Shown here piece by piece: positions 37,607 to 46,049 of a stretch of DNA of 64,000 bases. Below the pieces are notes generated by a model. That model was not told where the DNA came from, made no database searches, and was given only the letters and a program-made list of their open reading frames with translations. A program made the translations under genes and the position numbers. The number at the start of each line of letters is the position of its first letter. Position 1 is the first letter of the stretch. The stretch spans positions 310,001 to 374,000 of the forward strand of contig NZ_JAGGPL010000003.1 in the NCBI RefSeq assembly GCF_018613805.1, written 5' to 3'. This DNA comes from Arthrobacter sp. ISL-48. GTDB taxonomy: Bacteria > Actinomycetota > Actinomycetes > Actinomycetales > Micrococcaceae.

Positions 37607-37633
37607 TGTCACACACCGGTTGGTGTGCTCGTC
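37607..37633 (+). promoter_or_regulatory. ECF41-type promoter of the sigma-factor gene
   Basis: TGTCACA (37607-37613), 16 bases, CGTC (37630-37633): a perfect match to the TGTCACA-N16-CGTC motif described for ECF41 sigma factors. It lies about 38 bases upstream of the sigma gene start and implies autoregulation. Confidence 0.85.
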
Positions 37634-37644
37634 AATACAGTGAT

Positions 37645-37671
37645 GACGAGCCGGCGAGGGAGAATGTGACA
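37645..37671 (-). promoter_or_regulatory. ECF41-type promoter of the oxidoreductase gene
   Basis: On the minus strand TGTCACA (37671-37665), 16 bases, CGTC (37648-37645): a second perfect match. Its -35 overlaps the sigma gene start codon. Its -10 lies 11 bases from the -10 of the opposing promoter, so the two promoters face each other and initiation zones overlap. Confidence 0.85.
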
Positions 37672-38513
37672 TGGGCGAACACGTGCTGCTGGAGCGGCGT
37701 TTCGAAGAGGCACGACCACGACTGCTTCGGATTGCCACGCAACTGCTCGGGTCCAAAGTCGATGCCGAGGACGCGGTGCAGGAGACCTGGCTTCGCCTAG
37801 CCCGCGTCGAAACCAGCGATATCGACAACCTCAACGCCTGGCTGACAACGGCCGTCTCGCGCATCTGCCTCGACATACTGAGAACTCCACGCCGTCGGCG
37901 AGAACATTCATGGCACATCGAGCCGTGGCCCCTTGATCATGCCTCGACCAGCCCCGACCCAGTCGATGTGGTCGCCACCGCAGACCGTGTGAACGTCGCC
38001 CTGCTCGTCGTGTTTGAGACACTGACACCGATCGAAAGAATCGCATTCGTGCTCCACGACATATTTGGGCAACCGTATGCGGAGATCGCGCTCGCGGTAG
38101 GTAAGTCACCCCAAGCCACGCGCAAGATCGCATCACGAGCTCGTCAACGCCTGCGGGAAGCGCCAGAACCGGCGCCAATCGATCGCCGCTCCAACAGGAA
38201 AATCGTCGAAGCGTGGCTTGCAGCCGTCGAGCACGGTGACCTACGCGGCATCCTCGAACTGCTCGATCAGAACGCAGTTCTGCACGCGGATTTCGGCGCG
38301 ACCACCCAAACTGTTGTGGGAGCAGACGACATCGCCGCTCAGGCAGTGCTCTCCGCAAGGCTGGCCTCCCACTCGACGCCCGTCCTCATCGACGGACGGC
38401 CTGGAGTCGCCGCGGTGATCAACGGCCAGCTCGTCTCAGTCATGGTGTTTCACATCGCCGACAGTGTCATCACGGCTCTGGACGTCCTCGCTGACCCGAC
38501 GCGTCTTGCCTGA
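37671..38513 (+). CDS. ECF RNA polymerase sigma factor with C-terminal SnoaL-like domain (ECF41 type)
   Basis: Alternative sigma factor of 280 residues. Sigma-2 (about 10-75) has LGSKVDAEDAVQETWLRLAR and LNAWLTTAVSRICLDILR. Sigma-4 (about 115-165) has LTPIERIAFVLHDIFGQPYA and the recognition helix region KSPQATRKIASRARQRL. An NTF2/SnoaL-like extension of about 110 residues follows, which in ECF41 proteins replaces an anti-sigma factor and tunes activity. The usual linker WLPEPL is degenerate (WHIEPWPL) and the usual DGGGK motif appears as DFGATT, so control may differ from studied members. GGGAG lies eight bases before the ATG. It is divergent from its probable target gene. Confidence 0.93.
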   Translation: MGEHVLLERRFEEARPRLLRIATQLLGSKVDAEDAVQETWLRLARVETSDIDNLNAWLTTAVSRICLDILRTPRRRREHSWHIEPWPLDHASTSPDPVDVVATADRVNVALLVVFETLTPIERIAFVLHDIFGQPYAEIALAVGKSPQATRKIASRARQRLREAPEPAPIDRRSNRKIVEAWLAAVEHGDLRGILELLDQNAVLHADFGATTQTVVGADDIAAQAVLSARLASHSTPVLIDGRPGVAAVINGQLVSVMVFHIADSVITALDVLADPTRLA

Positions 38514-38520
38514 CCACGAA

Positions 38521-38555
38521 AAGAAGCCGGCACCCTTGTGGGGTGCCGGCTTCTT
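38521..38555. terminator. Bidirectional terminator between sigma gene and ettA
   Basis: Perfect 15-bp stem (38521-38535 with 38541-38555, loop TTGTG), with A-rich and T-rich outer ends, placed 7 bases after the sigma stop and 10 bases after the ettA stop. It serves both convergent genes. Confidence 0.93.
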
Positions 38556-38565
38556 TGTGCCTTAA

Positions 38566-40248
38566 TCAGTCGCGGGTCAGGCGGCGGTGCGTGACGCGGT
38601 GCGGCTTGGCCGCATCGGGACCGAGGCGCTCCACCTTGTTCTCCTCGTAGGATTCGAAGTTACCCTCGAACCAGTACCACTTGGAGGGGTTCTCCTCGTC
38701 GCCTTCGTAGGCCAGGATGTGGGTAGCCACCCGATCCAGGAACCAGCGGTCGTGGGATACCACCACGGCGCAGCCCGGGAACTCGAGCAGCGCGTTTTCC
38801 AGGCTGCTGAGGGTCTCGACGTCCAGGTCGTTTGTCGGTTCGTCAAGGAGCAGCAAGTTGCCGCCCTGCTTGAGAGTGAGCGCCAGGTTCAGCCGGTTGC
38901 GCTCACCACCGGAGAGCACACCAGCCTTCTTCTGCTGGTCCGGGCCCTTGAAACCGAAAGCTGCAACGTACGCGCGGGACGGCATTTCGACGTGGCCCAC
39001 CTGAATGTAGTCAAGGCCGTCTGAGACAACCTCCCAGAGGGACTTATTGGGGTCAATGCCCCCGCGGCTCTGGTCCGCATAGGAGATCTTGACCGAATCG
39101 CCTATCTTCAGGTCGCCGCCGTCGAGAGGCTCCAAGCCAACGATCGTCTTGAACAGCGTGGTTTTGCCAACACCGTTAGGGCCGATGACGCCTACGATGC
39201 CGTTGCGGGGAAGCGTGAAGGACAGACCGTCGATGAGAGTGCGGTCCTCGAAGCCCTTCTGCAGGTTCTTTGCTTCGAGCACCAGGCCGCCCAGACGGGG
39301 TCCCGGCGGTATCTGGATCTCTTCGAAGTCGAGCTTCCGGGTACGGTCGGCCTCTGCCGCCATTTCCTCGTAGCGGGCCAGGCGGGCCTTGGACTTGGTT
39401 TGGCGGCCCTTGGCGTTGGAGCGGACCCACTCAAGTTCTTCGGTGAGGCGCTTGGCCTGCTTGGCGTCCTTCTTGCCCTGCACTTCAAGGCGCGCGCGCT
39501 TCTTCTCCAGGTACGTGGAGTAATTGCCCTCGTAGGGGTACAGGTGGCCGCGGTCCACTTCTGCGATCCATTCAGCCACGTGGTCAAGGAAGTAGCGGTC
39601 GTGGGTGACGGCCAGTACTGCACCGGCATAGCTGGAGAGGTGCTGCTCGAGCCACAGCACGCTCTCCGCGTCCAGGTGGTTGGTGGGCTCATCGAGCAGC
39701 AGCAGGTCAGGCTTCTGCAGCAGGAGCTTGCAGAGCGCCACACGGCGGCGCTCACCGCCGGAAAGCAAGGTGACGTCAGCGTCTGCCGGCGGGCAGCGGA
39801 GGGCGTCCATGGCCTGCTCAAGCTGGGAATCGAGGTCCCAGGCGTCGGCGGCGTCAATGGCTTCCTGCAGGTGGCCCATTTCTTCGAGCAGGGTGTCATA
39901 GTCAGCGTCCGGGCTGGCCATTTCCTCCGAGATCTCGTTGAACCGCTGGATCTTGCCGTAGATCTCGCCAACACCTTCCTGGACGTTGCCCAGGACGGTC
40001 TTTTCCTCGTTCAGCGGCGGTTCCTGGAGCAGGATCCCCACTGTGTACCCAGGGCTAAGCCGGGCCTCACCGTTGGACGGAGTGTCGAGTCCGGCCATGA
40101 TCTTAAGGATGGTGGACTTACCGGCACCGTTCGGTCCAACAACACCAATCTTGGCGCCCGGGAAAAAGGACATGCTTACGTCGTCGAGAATGAGTTTTTC
40201 GCCAACGGCCTTACGGGCCTTGGTCATTGTGTAGATAAATTCCGCCAT
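38566..40248 (-). CDS. ettA: Energy-dependent translational throttle protein EttA (ABC-F)
   Basis: ABC-F ATPase that binds the ribosomal E site and gates early elongation according to ATP/ADP. The 560-residue product has two nucleotide-binding domains: Walker A GPNGAGKST and GPNGVGKTT, signatures LLSGGERRRVAL and LSGGERNRLNL, and Walker B DLLLLDEPTNHLDAES and NLLLLDEPTNDLDVET. The interdomain linker is charged (YLEKKRARLEVQGKKDAKQA). There are no membrane helices, which confirms an ABC-F protein rather than a transporter. It is monocistronic. Confidence 0.96.
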   Translation of the reverse strand: MAEFIYTMTKARKAVGEKLILDDVSMSFFPGAKIGVVGPNGAGKSTILKIMAGLDTPSNGEARLSPGYTVGILLQEPPLNEEKTVLGNVQEGVGEIYGKIQRFNEISEEMASPDADYDTLLEEMGHLQEAIDAADAWDLDSQLEQAMDALRCPPADADVTLLSGGERRRVALCKLLLQKPDLLLLDEPTNHLDAESVLWLEQHLSSYAGAVLAVTHDRYFLDHVAEWIAEVDRGHLYPYEGNYSTYLEKKRARLEVQGKKDAKQAKRLTEELEWVRSNAKGRQTKSKARLARYEEMAAEADRTRKLDFEEIQIPPGPRLGGLVLEAKNLQKGFEDRTLIDGLSFTLPRNGIVGVIGPNGVGKTTLFKTIVGLEPLDGGDLKIGDSVKISYADQSRGGIDPNKSLWEVVSDGLDYIQVGHVEMPSRAYVAAFGFKGPDQQKKAGVLSGGERNRLNLALTLKQGGNLLLLDEPTNDLDVETLSSLENALLEFPGCAVVVSHDRWFLDRVATHILAYEGDEENPSKWYWFEGNFESYEENKVERLGPDAAKPHRVTHRRLTRD

Positions 40249-40292
40249 GGTCCAAATCTAGTGGGTGGCGGGCATATCTCACATTCGCAGCG

Positions 40293-40835
40293 TCAGGGCG
40301 GTGACCCCACAAAGCACTTTCCGCTTGCCAGGACGGGAAGAATGCTCACCGTCACCCCGCCGTCACGGATCTGGCCCACCACGCAGTCTTTGCCCCGCAC
40401 CACCCCAGCCTCGATAGCGTCAGCTTCCAGCCCGGTCGGGGTCCGGCTCTCCGATACTTCAAGGTCAGCGGCCGGGATACCCGCACCGGTCAGGGCGTCG
40501 GCCAGCTGGGCAGTAGCCGGCTTTGGCGTCCCAGCCGCCAACCGGGCGAGCACGTCCGTGACTGTCTGCCTCAACGCAGCCGTGGCAGGGTCCTCGACCG
40601 CCGCCGACGCGCTGGGGCCGGCTGTGGTGACGTCCGCCGATGTGGATGCGGGATCCGGCGTGGATGCTGCCGGGCCGGGCTGCTGCCCGACGGTGCATGC
40701 CGACAGCGCCACAACAACGGCAATGCAGCCAGCGGCAGCGAAGGAACCCAGGCGTGTCGGAACACCGGCGCCTGACGACGACCCCGGCCCGGCAACTTCT
40801 GGTTTTTTCCGCCGGGGATCGCTGGTGCTCGTCAT
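40293..40835 (-). CDS. DUF6993-like lipoprotein
   Basis: Exported protein of 180 residues from the ATG at 40835 (MTSTSDPRRKK). A basic N-terminus precedes a hydrophobic stretch ending in the lipobox VALSAC, then a Pro/Ala/Ser/Thr-rich linker. The C-terminal domain of about 100 residues contains two cysteines (GKDCVVGQ and SGKCFVG) that probably form a disulfide. I recall this C-terminal domain as DUF6993 in Micrococcaceae, with unknown function. Neighbours give no further clue. It lies between ettA and ssb and is transcribed with neither obviously. Confidence 0.72.
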   Translation of the reverse strand: MTSTSDPRRKKPEVAGPGSSSGAGVPTRLGSFAAAGCIAVVVALSACTVGQQPGPAASTPDPASTSADVTTAGPSASAAVEDPATAALRQTVTDVLARLAAGTPKPATAQLADALTGAGIPAADLEVSESRTPTGLEADAIEAGVVRGKDCVVGQIRDGGVTVSILPVLASGKCFVGSPP

Positions 40836-40899
40836 GCCGCCCATTCTGCCATGCCACGGCGGAGGTGTTCGCCGACGCATGGAGGGAGGAGCGAATCGT

Positions 40900-41454
40900 T
40901 CAGGCCGCAGATCCTGCTAGTTCCCCGGTTTCCGTATCCACGGAGACGTAGTCGCCGTTTACGTCCTCTACCATGACATCCTCCGGCGTGGCGTCCTCCT
41001 CGGCGAAGTCGCGGTCTTCGAAAACGCTGCCTGCAGTATCAGGCCCGTCCTCAGCAGAAGGCACCTCATTCGGCGTCGCCTGCGGGCTGTTCTTGACCGT
41101 CCGGATGAAATTGGCCGAGCCCAGGGTCAGATCGTGGCCCACGGAGTCCGCATCGATTTCTGCAGAATGGTAGATCCGGCCATCCTTTTCCCAGCTGCGC
41201 ATCCTCAGCCGCCCTGTGACAATGACAGGCTGCCCTTTGCGGATGCTGCAGGCCAGGTTTCCGGCCAGCTGACGGTAGCCCTGGACCCTGAACCAGTTGG
41301 TATGGCCATCGACCCATGCGCTCGCGGAGCGGTCGTACCGCCGGCCTGTGGAGCCAATCCGGAATGACGCCGTGGCGACTCCTCCGGGCGTAGTGGATGT
41401 GGAAATGTCCGTGGCGACGAAGCCGCGGACCGTAATGAAGTCACCCATGTTCAT
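40900..41454 (-). CDS. ssb: Single-stranded DNA-binding protein (SSB family)
   Basis: OB-fold protein of 184 residues that coats single-stranded DNA. The ATG at 41454 (MNMGDFITVRGFVA) is preferred because AGGA lies seven bases upstream; ATGs six bases either side are in frame. The core has FRIGSTGRRYDRSASAWVDG, TNWFRVQGYRQLAGNLACSI, GQPVIVTGRLRMRSWEKDGR and YHSAEIDADSVGHDL. The C-tail is acidic but does not end in the usual DDDIPF, so this is likely an accessory SSB paralogue rather than the replication SSB. Longer upstream frame runs through tRNA-Arg and is not coding. Confidence 0.92.
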   Translation of the reverse strand: MNMGDFITVRGFVATDISTSTTPGGVATASFRIGSTGRRYDRSASAWVDGHTNWFRVQGYRQLAGNLACSIRKGQPVIVTGRLRMRSWEKDGRIYHSAEIDADSVGHDLTLGSANFIRTVKNSPQATPNEVPSAEDGPDTAGSVFEDRDFAEEDATPEDVMVEDVNGDYVSVDTETGELAGSAA

Positions 41455-41660
41455 GTTCATGTCCTGTCTCGAATGGTGTTGCCTTAGCGGCAAATCCAGC
41501 TTCGCGCGGACATGGTTCAGGAGCGAGGGACGAGTTTTCCTATGTGCATAACCAAGCCCGGGAGCCCTTGTTGAGGACAAGAACCGGCAGGGCCGTTCCG
41601 GCAGACTATAGAAACCGAAAAGGCTCCGGCTGCGCTTCCGCAGGCCGGAGCCTCTCGTAG

Positions 41661-41736
41661 TGGTGCCCCAGGAGGGAATCGAACCCCCGACCGGCGGATT
41701 AGAAGGCCGCTGCTCTATCCCCTGAGCTACTGGGGC
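41661..41736 (-). tRNA. tRNA-Arg (anticodon TCT)
   Basis: Cloverleaf with acceptor GCCCCAG / CTGGGGC, D-arm GCTC...GAGC, anticodon stem CGGC.../...CCG with loop CTTCTAA, T-arm TCGGGGGTTCGATTCCCTC, discriminator A and an encoded CCA (41661-41663), unlike the other tRNAs of the window. No integrase or att duplication adjoins it. Confidence 0.97.
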
Positions 41737-41820
41737 ACGTGGCACCGAACGTGAAGTCCGGCGCATCAGAAAGTTTACATTGCCCGACGTGCAGGCCGTG
41801 TCATCCGCCTCCTTGGCCGA

Positions 41821-43050
41821 CTATTGCTGGGCCCTGAGCCGGTAAGGGGCATCCACGAGGGAGCGGACCACGCTACCGGCGGCGCCCAGTAGAGCTCCGG
41901 CTTCCCCCACTGCCGACAGGCTGATGTCTTCCGGCCGCAGCTTTCCCGGCGCGTACCTTGCCAGGCTTTCGGTGAGGGCGGGCTGAATCCACTCGCCCAG
42001 GGTGGCAAAATGGCCGCCCAGCACCACCGACGAAATGTTCAGCAGCCTGGCTGTTGAGGCTAACGCCACGCCAAGGTAGTGCCCTGCCCGGGCCACAGCA
42101 TCGGCGGCCGCGGCGTCTCCGGCTGCGAGCGCGGCCTGCAGCCGCGCCAGGCTGTCGGCCCTGCCGTGTCCTACCAGCCCGGCGGCGAAAAAAATCGCAT
42201 CCTGGCCGGCAACGGTTTCCAGGCAGCCGGTACCGCCGCAGGAGCACGCCGCACCCTCCGGCTGGACCACCACGTGCCCCAGCTCACCGGCATGGCCGTC
42301 CGGCCCGGTGAAAAGCTCCGAACTGATCACCAGGCCGCCACCCACACCCACTTCACCGGAGACAAACAGGAAGTCAGCCCCTCCGGCCGGCCGGTACCCC
42401 AGCTCCGCCAGGGCCGCTGCGTTGGCTTCGTTGAAAAGCGTGGTTCCAAGTGGCACCCCCGGAAGCAGAGAGCCAAGATCCAGAACTTCCAAGTTCCAGC
42501 CAAGGTTGGGCGCCATGATCACGGTCTCCGCCTTGTCATCCACGAGTCCGGGAACTGCCAGCCCTCCACCCAGCACCTGGATTCCTTGCGCCTCCGCAGC
42601 AGCGCGTAATTCCGCCGTTAGGGCGGCGAGCGCTGCGACCACAGGACCGGCAGCACTGTTCCGGTTGTCCCGCTCCCGGGTCCGGTGAAGCAGGAGGGTG
42701 CCCGAAAGATCGGTCACGCCGGCAGCAATGTAATCCACATTGATCTCCATGCCCATCACAGCGCGCGCGGGGTTCAGCTCCATGCCCACCCCGGGACGGC
42801 CGCGTTCCCCCTGCGGGTTGAGCCCGATTTCGCGGATAATTCCTGCGTCCAAGAGGTCCAGGACCAGGCTGGAGACTGAGGCTTTGGTCAGTCCTGTGGC
42901 CGCGGCCACCTGAGCCCGGGTGACGTGGGTGCTGGGCGACGATTGCACGATGCACCCAAGCACCAGGGAGAGGTTGCTCCTGCGGACATCGCCCATGTTG
43001 CCGGGGGTCCCGGTATCGGGCGCACCCGCAGCCATTGTTGAATTCGCCAT
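41821..43050 (-). CDS. xylR: ROK-family transcriptional repressor, XylR type
   Basis: Regulator of the xylose genes. The start is set at the ATG at 43050 (MANSTMAAG), with AGGAGG five bases upstream, giving 409 residues. An N-terminal winged helix-turn-helix (about 35-85, VTRAQVAAATGLTKASVSSLV) precedes a ROK sugar-binding domain. The latter shows EINVDYIAAGVTDLSG, FVSGEVGVGGGLV, GHAGELGHVVV and the zinc motif CSCGGTGCLE. The catalytic ROK kinase features are not needed in regulators. It is divergent from xylA-xylB, and an inverted repeat overlapping the xylA promoter is its likely operator. Confidence 0.93.
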   Translation of the reverse strand: MANSTMAAGAPDTGTPGNMGDVRRSNLSLVLGCIVQSSPSTHVTRAQVAAATGLTKASVSSLVLDLLDAGIIREIGLNPQGERGRPGVGMELNPARAVMGMEINVDYIAAGVTDLSGTLLLHRTRERDNRNSAAGPVVAALAALTAELRAAAEAQGIQVLGGGLAVPGLVDDKAETVIMAPNLGWNLEVLDLGSLLPGVPLGTTLFNEANAAALAELGYRPAGGADFLFVSGEVGVGGGLVISSELFTGPDGHAGELGHVVVQPEGAACSCGGTGCLETVAGQDAIFFAAGLVGHGRADSLARLQAALAAGDAAAADAVARAGHYLGVALASTARLLNISSVVLGGHFATLGEWIQPALTESLARYAPGKLRPEDISLSAVGEAGALLGAAGSVVRSLVDAPYRLRAQQ

Positions 43051-43096
43051 GCCCACCTCCTCGGAGTGAATCAAGGCATCATGATGCCCGTCTCTA

Positions 43097-43133
43097 TTGA
43101 CCTTAGCTCATTTACGCTTATATAGTTCAAGCG
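43097..43133 (+). promoter_or_regulatory. xylA promoter with overlapping XylR operator
   Basis: TTGACC (43097-43102), 18 bases, TATAGT (43121-43126) is a strong sigma-A-type promoter. The inverted repeat CGCTT-N9-AAGCG (43115-43119 and 43129-43133), inside a wider imperfect palindrome TTAG...CTAA (about 43103-43142), covers the -10 and start point, as expected for repression. Confidence 0.65.
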
Positions 43134-43192
43134 ATAAACTAACTCGCGGAAACGCACGATTCCGCACTCCACCACGACTGCAAGGATGCATC

Positions 43193-44380
43193 ATGACCCT
43201 CCAGCCCACACCCGGCGACAAGTTCACCTTCGGCCTCTGGACGGTTGGTTGGACCGGTGCGGATCCCTTTGGCGTAGCCACACGCAAGGCACTGGATCCG
43301 GTAGAGGCCGTGCACAAGCTCAGCGACCTTGGCGCCTACGGCATCACGTTCCACGACAATGACCTTGTCCCGTTCGATGCCACGGTCTCCGAGCGCGATT
43401 TGATCCTGAAGAACTTCCGGGCTGCCCTGCAGGAAACCGGCCTCAAAGTCCCGATGGTGACCACCAACCTGTTCAGCCACCCCGTCTTCAAAGATGGCGG
43501 ATTCACCTCCAACGACCGCTCAATCCGCCGTTTCGCGCTGAGCAAGGTCCTGCGCAACATCGATTCCGCCGCCGAATTCGGCGCCGAAACGTTCGTGATG
43601 TGGGGCGGCCGCGAAGGCAGCGAATATGACGGCTCCAAGGACCTGTCAGCCGCCCTGGACCGTATGAAGGAAGGCGTGGACACCGCCGCCGCCTACATCA
43701 AGGAGAAGGGCTACAACCTCCGCATCGCGCTGGAGCCCAAGCCCAACGAACCCCGCGGCGACATCTTCCTTCCCACTGTCGGCCACGGCTTGGCCTTCAT
43801 CGCCCAGCTCGAACACGGCGACATCGTTGGCCTCAACCCCGAAACCGGGCACGAGCAAATGGCCGGGCTGAACTTCACCCACGGCATCGCCCAGGCCCTG
43901 TGGGCCGGCAAGATCTTCCACATCGACCTCAACGGCCAGCGCGGCATCAAATACGACCAGGACCTGGTATTCGGCCATGGCGACCTGACCAGCGCCTTCT
44001 TCACGGTGGACCTGCTCGAAAACGGCTTCCCCAACGGCGGCCCGAAGTACGACGGCCCCCGTCACTTCGACTACAAGCCCTCACGCACAGACGGTTACGA
44101 CGGCGTCTGGGAATCCGCTAAATCCAACATGTCCATGTACCTGCTGCTCAAGGAGCGCGCGCTCGCCTTCCGGGCGGACCCGGCCGTCCAGGAAGCCCTG
44201 GCAGCTTCCGGCGTCTTCGAGCTCGGCGAAGCCACGCTCTCAGCCGGGGAGACAGCCGGAGACCTCCTCGCAGACACGGCAGCTTTCGAGAATTTCGACG
44301 CCGACTCCGCCGGAGAGCGTTCCTTCGCCTTTGTGCGGCTCAACCAGCTGGCCATCGAGCACCTGCTGAACGCCCGCTGA
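43193..44380 (+). CDS. xylA: Xylose isomerase
   Basis: Converts D-xylose to D-xylulose (also glucose to fructose in many actinobacterial enzymes). The ATG at 43193 has AAGGA six bases upstream. The 395-residue product is a class I (short, actinobacterial) enzyme. Key motifs are [11 protein letters not shown] (catalytic His), [24 protein letters not shown] (metal Glu and Lys), [11 protein letters not shown] and [12 protein letters not shown] with FGHGD (second metal ligands). It is followed by xylB and controlled by the divergent ROK repressor. Confidence 0.97.
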   Translation: MTLQPTPGDKFTFGLWTVGWTGADPFGVATRKALDPVEAVHKLSDLGAYGITFHDNDLVPFDATVSERDLILKNFRAALQETGLKVPMVTTNLFSHPVFKDGGFTSNDRSIRRFALSKVLRNIDSAAEFGAETFVMWGGREGSEYDGSKDLSAALDRMKEGVDTAAAYIKEKGYNLRIALEPKPNEPRGDIFLPTVGHGLAFIAQLEHGDIVGLNPETGHEQMAGLNFTHGIAQALWAGKIFHIDLNGQRGIKYDQDLVFGHGDLTSAFFTVDLLENGFPNGGPKYDGPRHFDYKPSRTDGYDGVWESAKSNMSMYLLLKERALAFRADPAVQEALAASGVFELGEATLSAGETAGDLLADTAAFENFDADSAGERSFAFVRLNQLAIEHLLNAR

Positions 44381-44452
44381 TCCTGCTGCCAGCAGCAGAC
44401 CAGCACCAGCACCGAACAGCAGCACAACCGGCAATCTGCCGCTGAGCCGTTT

Positions 44453-44481
44453 CCGCCGCCGGGTCCTTCACCCGGCGGCGG
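44453..44481 (+). terminator. Hairpin between xylA and xylB
   Basis: Perfect 12-bp GC-rich stem (44453-44464 with 44470-44481, loop CCTTC) without a T-run. It lies 21 bases before xylB and may stabilise xylA mRNA or reduce xylB expression rather than end transcription. Confidence 0.55.
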
Positions 44482-44502
44482 ACTTCAGAGAAAGTTCGAC
44501 CC

Positions 44503-45924
44503 ATGGCCCTCGTAGCCGGCATTGACAGCTCCACCCAGTCCTGCAAGGTGGTAATCCGGGACGCTGACAGCGGCGCCCTGGTCCGGCAGGGCCGGGCCAC
44601 CCATCCCGACGGCACCGAGGTCCATCCGGATGCCTGGTGGGACGCTCTGCAACAGGCCATCAACCGGGCCGGAGGGTTGGCCGATGTCAGCGCCATCTCG
44701 GTCGGCGGCCAGCAACACGGCATGGTCTGCCTCGACCATGACGGCAACGTCATCAGGCCGGCGCTGCTCTGGAACGACACCCGTTCAGCCCAGGCCGCAC
44801 TGGACATCATCCGGGATGCGGGCAACGGAGACCCTGAACTGGGCGCCTCCTACTGGGTGTCCGCCACCGGAACCGTGCCGGTGGCCTCGCTGACGCTCAC
44901 AAAGCTGCGCTGGCTGGCAGAGAACGAACCGGAGAACGCCGCCCGGGTTGCCGCTGTCTGCCTCCCCCACGATTGGCTCTCCTGGCGTCTCGCCGGCTTC
45001 GGCCCCGGAACCGGGAAAGCTGGGCTGGCAGCACTTCGTACCGACCGTTCCGACGCTTCCGGGACGGGGTATTACTCCGCTTCCTCGGGTGAATACCTTG
45101 CCGATGCCCTGCGGGCGGCCCTCGGTCATCTCCCCCTGCTTCCCGCCGTCGTCGGCCCGCTGGACATCGCGGGCAAGACGCCCGAAGGGGCACTCATCGG
45201 CCCTGGTGCGGGCGACAATGCAGCCGCCGCACTGGGCGTCGGAGCGGGGGTGGGTGACGTGGTTCTGTCCCTGGGCACCTCCGGAACGGTATTCGCCGTC
45301 TCCTCAGGTCCGTCCGCTGACCCCTCCGGGCTCGTGGCCGGATTCGCGGATGCGACAGGCCACTACCTGCCGCTCGCCTGCACCTTGAACGCAACCCGCG
45401 TCTTCGACGCCACGGCGGCACTGCTGGACGTCAGCCTGGAGGAGTTCAACGAGCTGGCGTTGTCAGCCCCCGCGGGGGCCGGCGGCCTGACCCTGATCCC
45501 CTATTTCGACGGCGAGCGGACACCAAACCTGCCCGACGCAACCGGATCGCTGCACGGCATCACACGGACGAACTACACGCCCGCTAATCTGGCGCGCGCC
45601 GCCGTCGAGGGCGTGATCTGCTCGCTCGCCGACGGCCTCGCCGCCCTTCAGGCGCAGGGCGTTGAGGCCCGGCGCATCATCCTCATCGGCGGCGGAGCGC
45701 AGTCGCCGGCGGTCCAGCGGGCGGCCAGCCAGCTGTTAGGGCTGCCCGCCCTGGTCCCCACTCCGGGTGAATACGTAGCGGACGGCGCTGCGCGCCAGGC
45801 CGCGGCCGTCCTCGCGGGCGCGTTCCCCGACTGGTCGGCCTCTGGCGCCGAGCTTCCAGCGGAGCCTTCGGACGGCACCGTCCTGGCAAGGTACCGCACG
45901 CATGCGCACGCCTACATGCCATAA
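44503..45924 (+). CDS. xylB: Xylulokinase (FGGY family)
   Basis: Phosphorylates D-xylulose to xylulose 5-phosphate, feeding the pentose phosphate pathway, where rpiB of this window also acts. The 473-residue protein has the actin-like ATPase start [33 protein letters not shown], the phosphate motif [13 protein letters not shown], and [18 protein letters not shown] near the C-terminus. The catalytic Asp lies in [13 protein letters not shown]. It is co-transcribed with xylA. No xylose transporter is nearby. Confidence 0.95.
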   Translation: MALVAGIDSSTQSCKVVIRDADSGALVRQGRATHPDGTEVHPDAWWDALQQAINRAGGLADVSAISVGGQQHGMVCLDHDGNVIRPALLWNDTRSAQAALDIIRDAGNGDPELGASYWVSATGTVPVASLTLTKLRWLAENEPENAARVAAVCLPHDWLSWRLAGFGPGTGKAGLAALRTDRSDASGTGYYSASSGEYLADALRAALGHLPLLPAVVGPLDIAGKTPEGALIGPGAGDNAAAALGVGAGVGDVVLSLGTSGTVFAVSSGPSADPSGLVAGFADATGHYLPLACTLNATRVFDATAALLDVSLEEFNELALSAPAGAGGLTLIPYFDGERTPNLPDATGSLHGITRTNYTPANLARAAVEGVICSLADGLAALQAQGVEARRIILIGGGAQSPAVQRAASQLLGLPALVPTPGEYVADGAARQAAAVLAGAFPDWSASGAELPAEPSDGTVLARYRTHAHAYMP

Positions 45925-45946
45925 GGTTTGTGCCATCCAACGCAGA

Positions 45947-45989
45947 AGAGGACCCCACCGCCCATTTCACGGGGCGGTGCGGGTCCTCT
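45947..45989. terminator. Terminator between xylB and the sugar operon
   Basis: Two-part stem: AGAGGACCC (45947-45955) with GGGTCCTCT (45981-45989), and inner ACCGCCC (45957-45963) with GGGCGGT (45972-45978). It lies between converging genes and can work in both directions. Confidence 0.88.
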
Positions 45990-46049
45990 CTTGTGGTGGG
46001 GCGCGGGCCGCTGCCGTGACGTCAACAGGGGCCCGCGGTCTGAATCAGG

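Noticed and set aside
41455..41766. N-terminal extension of ssb through tRNA-Arg
   Set aside because: The extra residues are a translation of the tRNA gene and its flank. The conserved SSB fold begins after 41454, where a ribosome-binding site is present.
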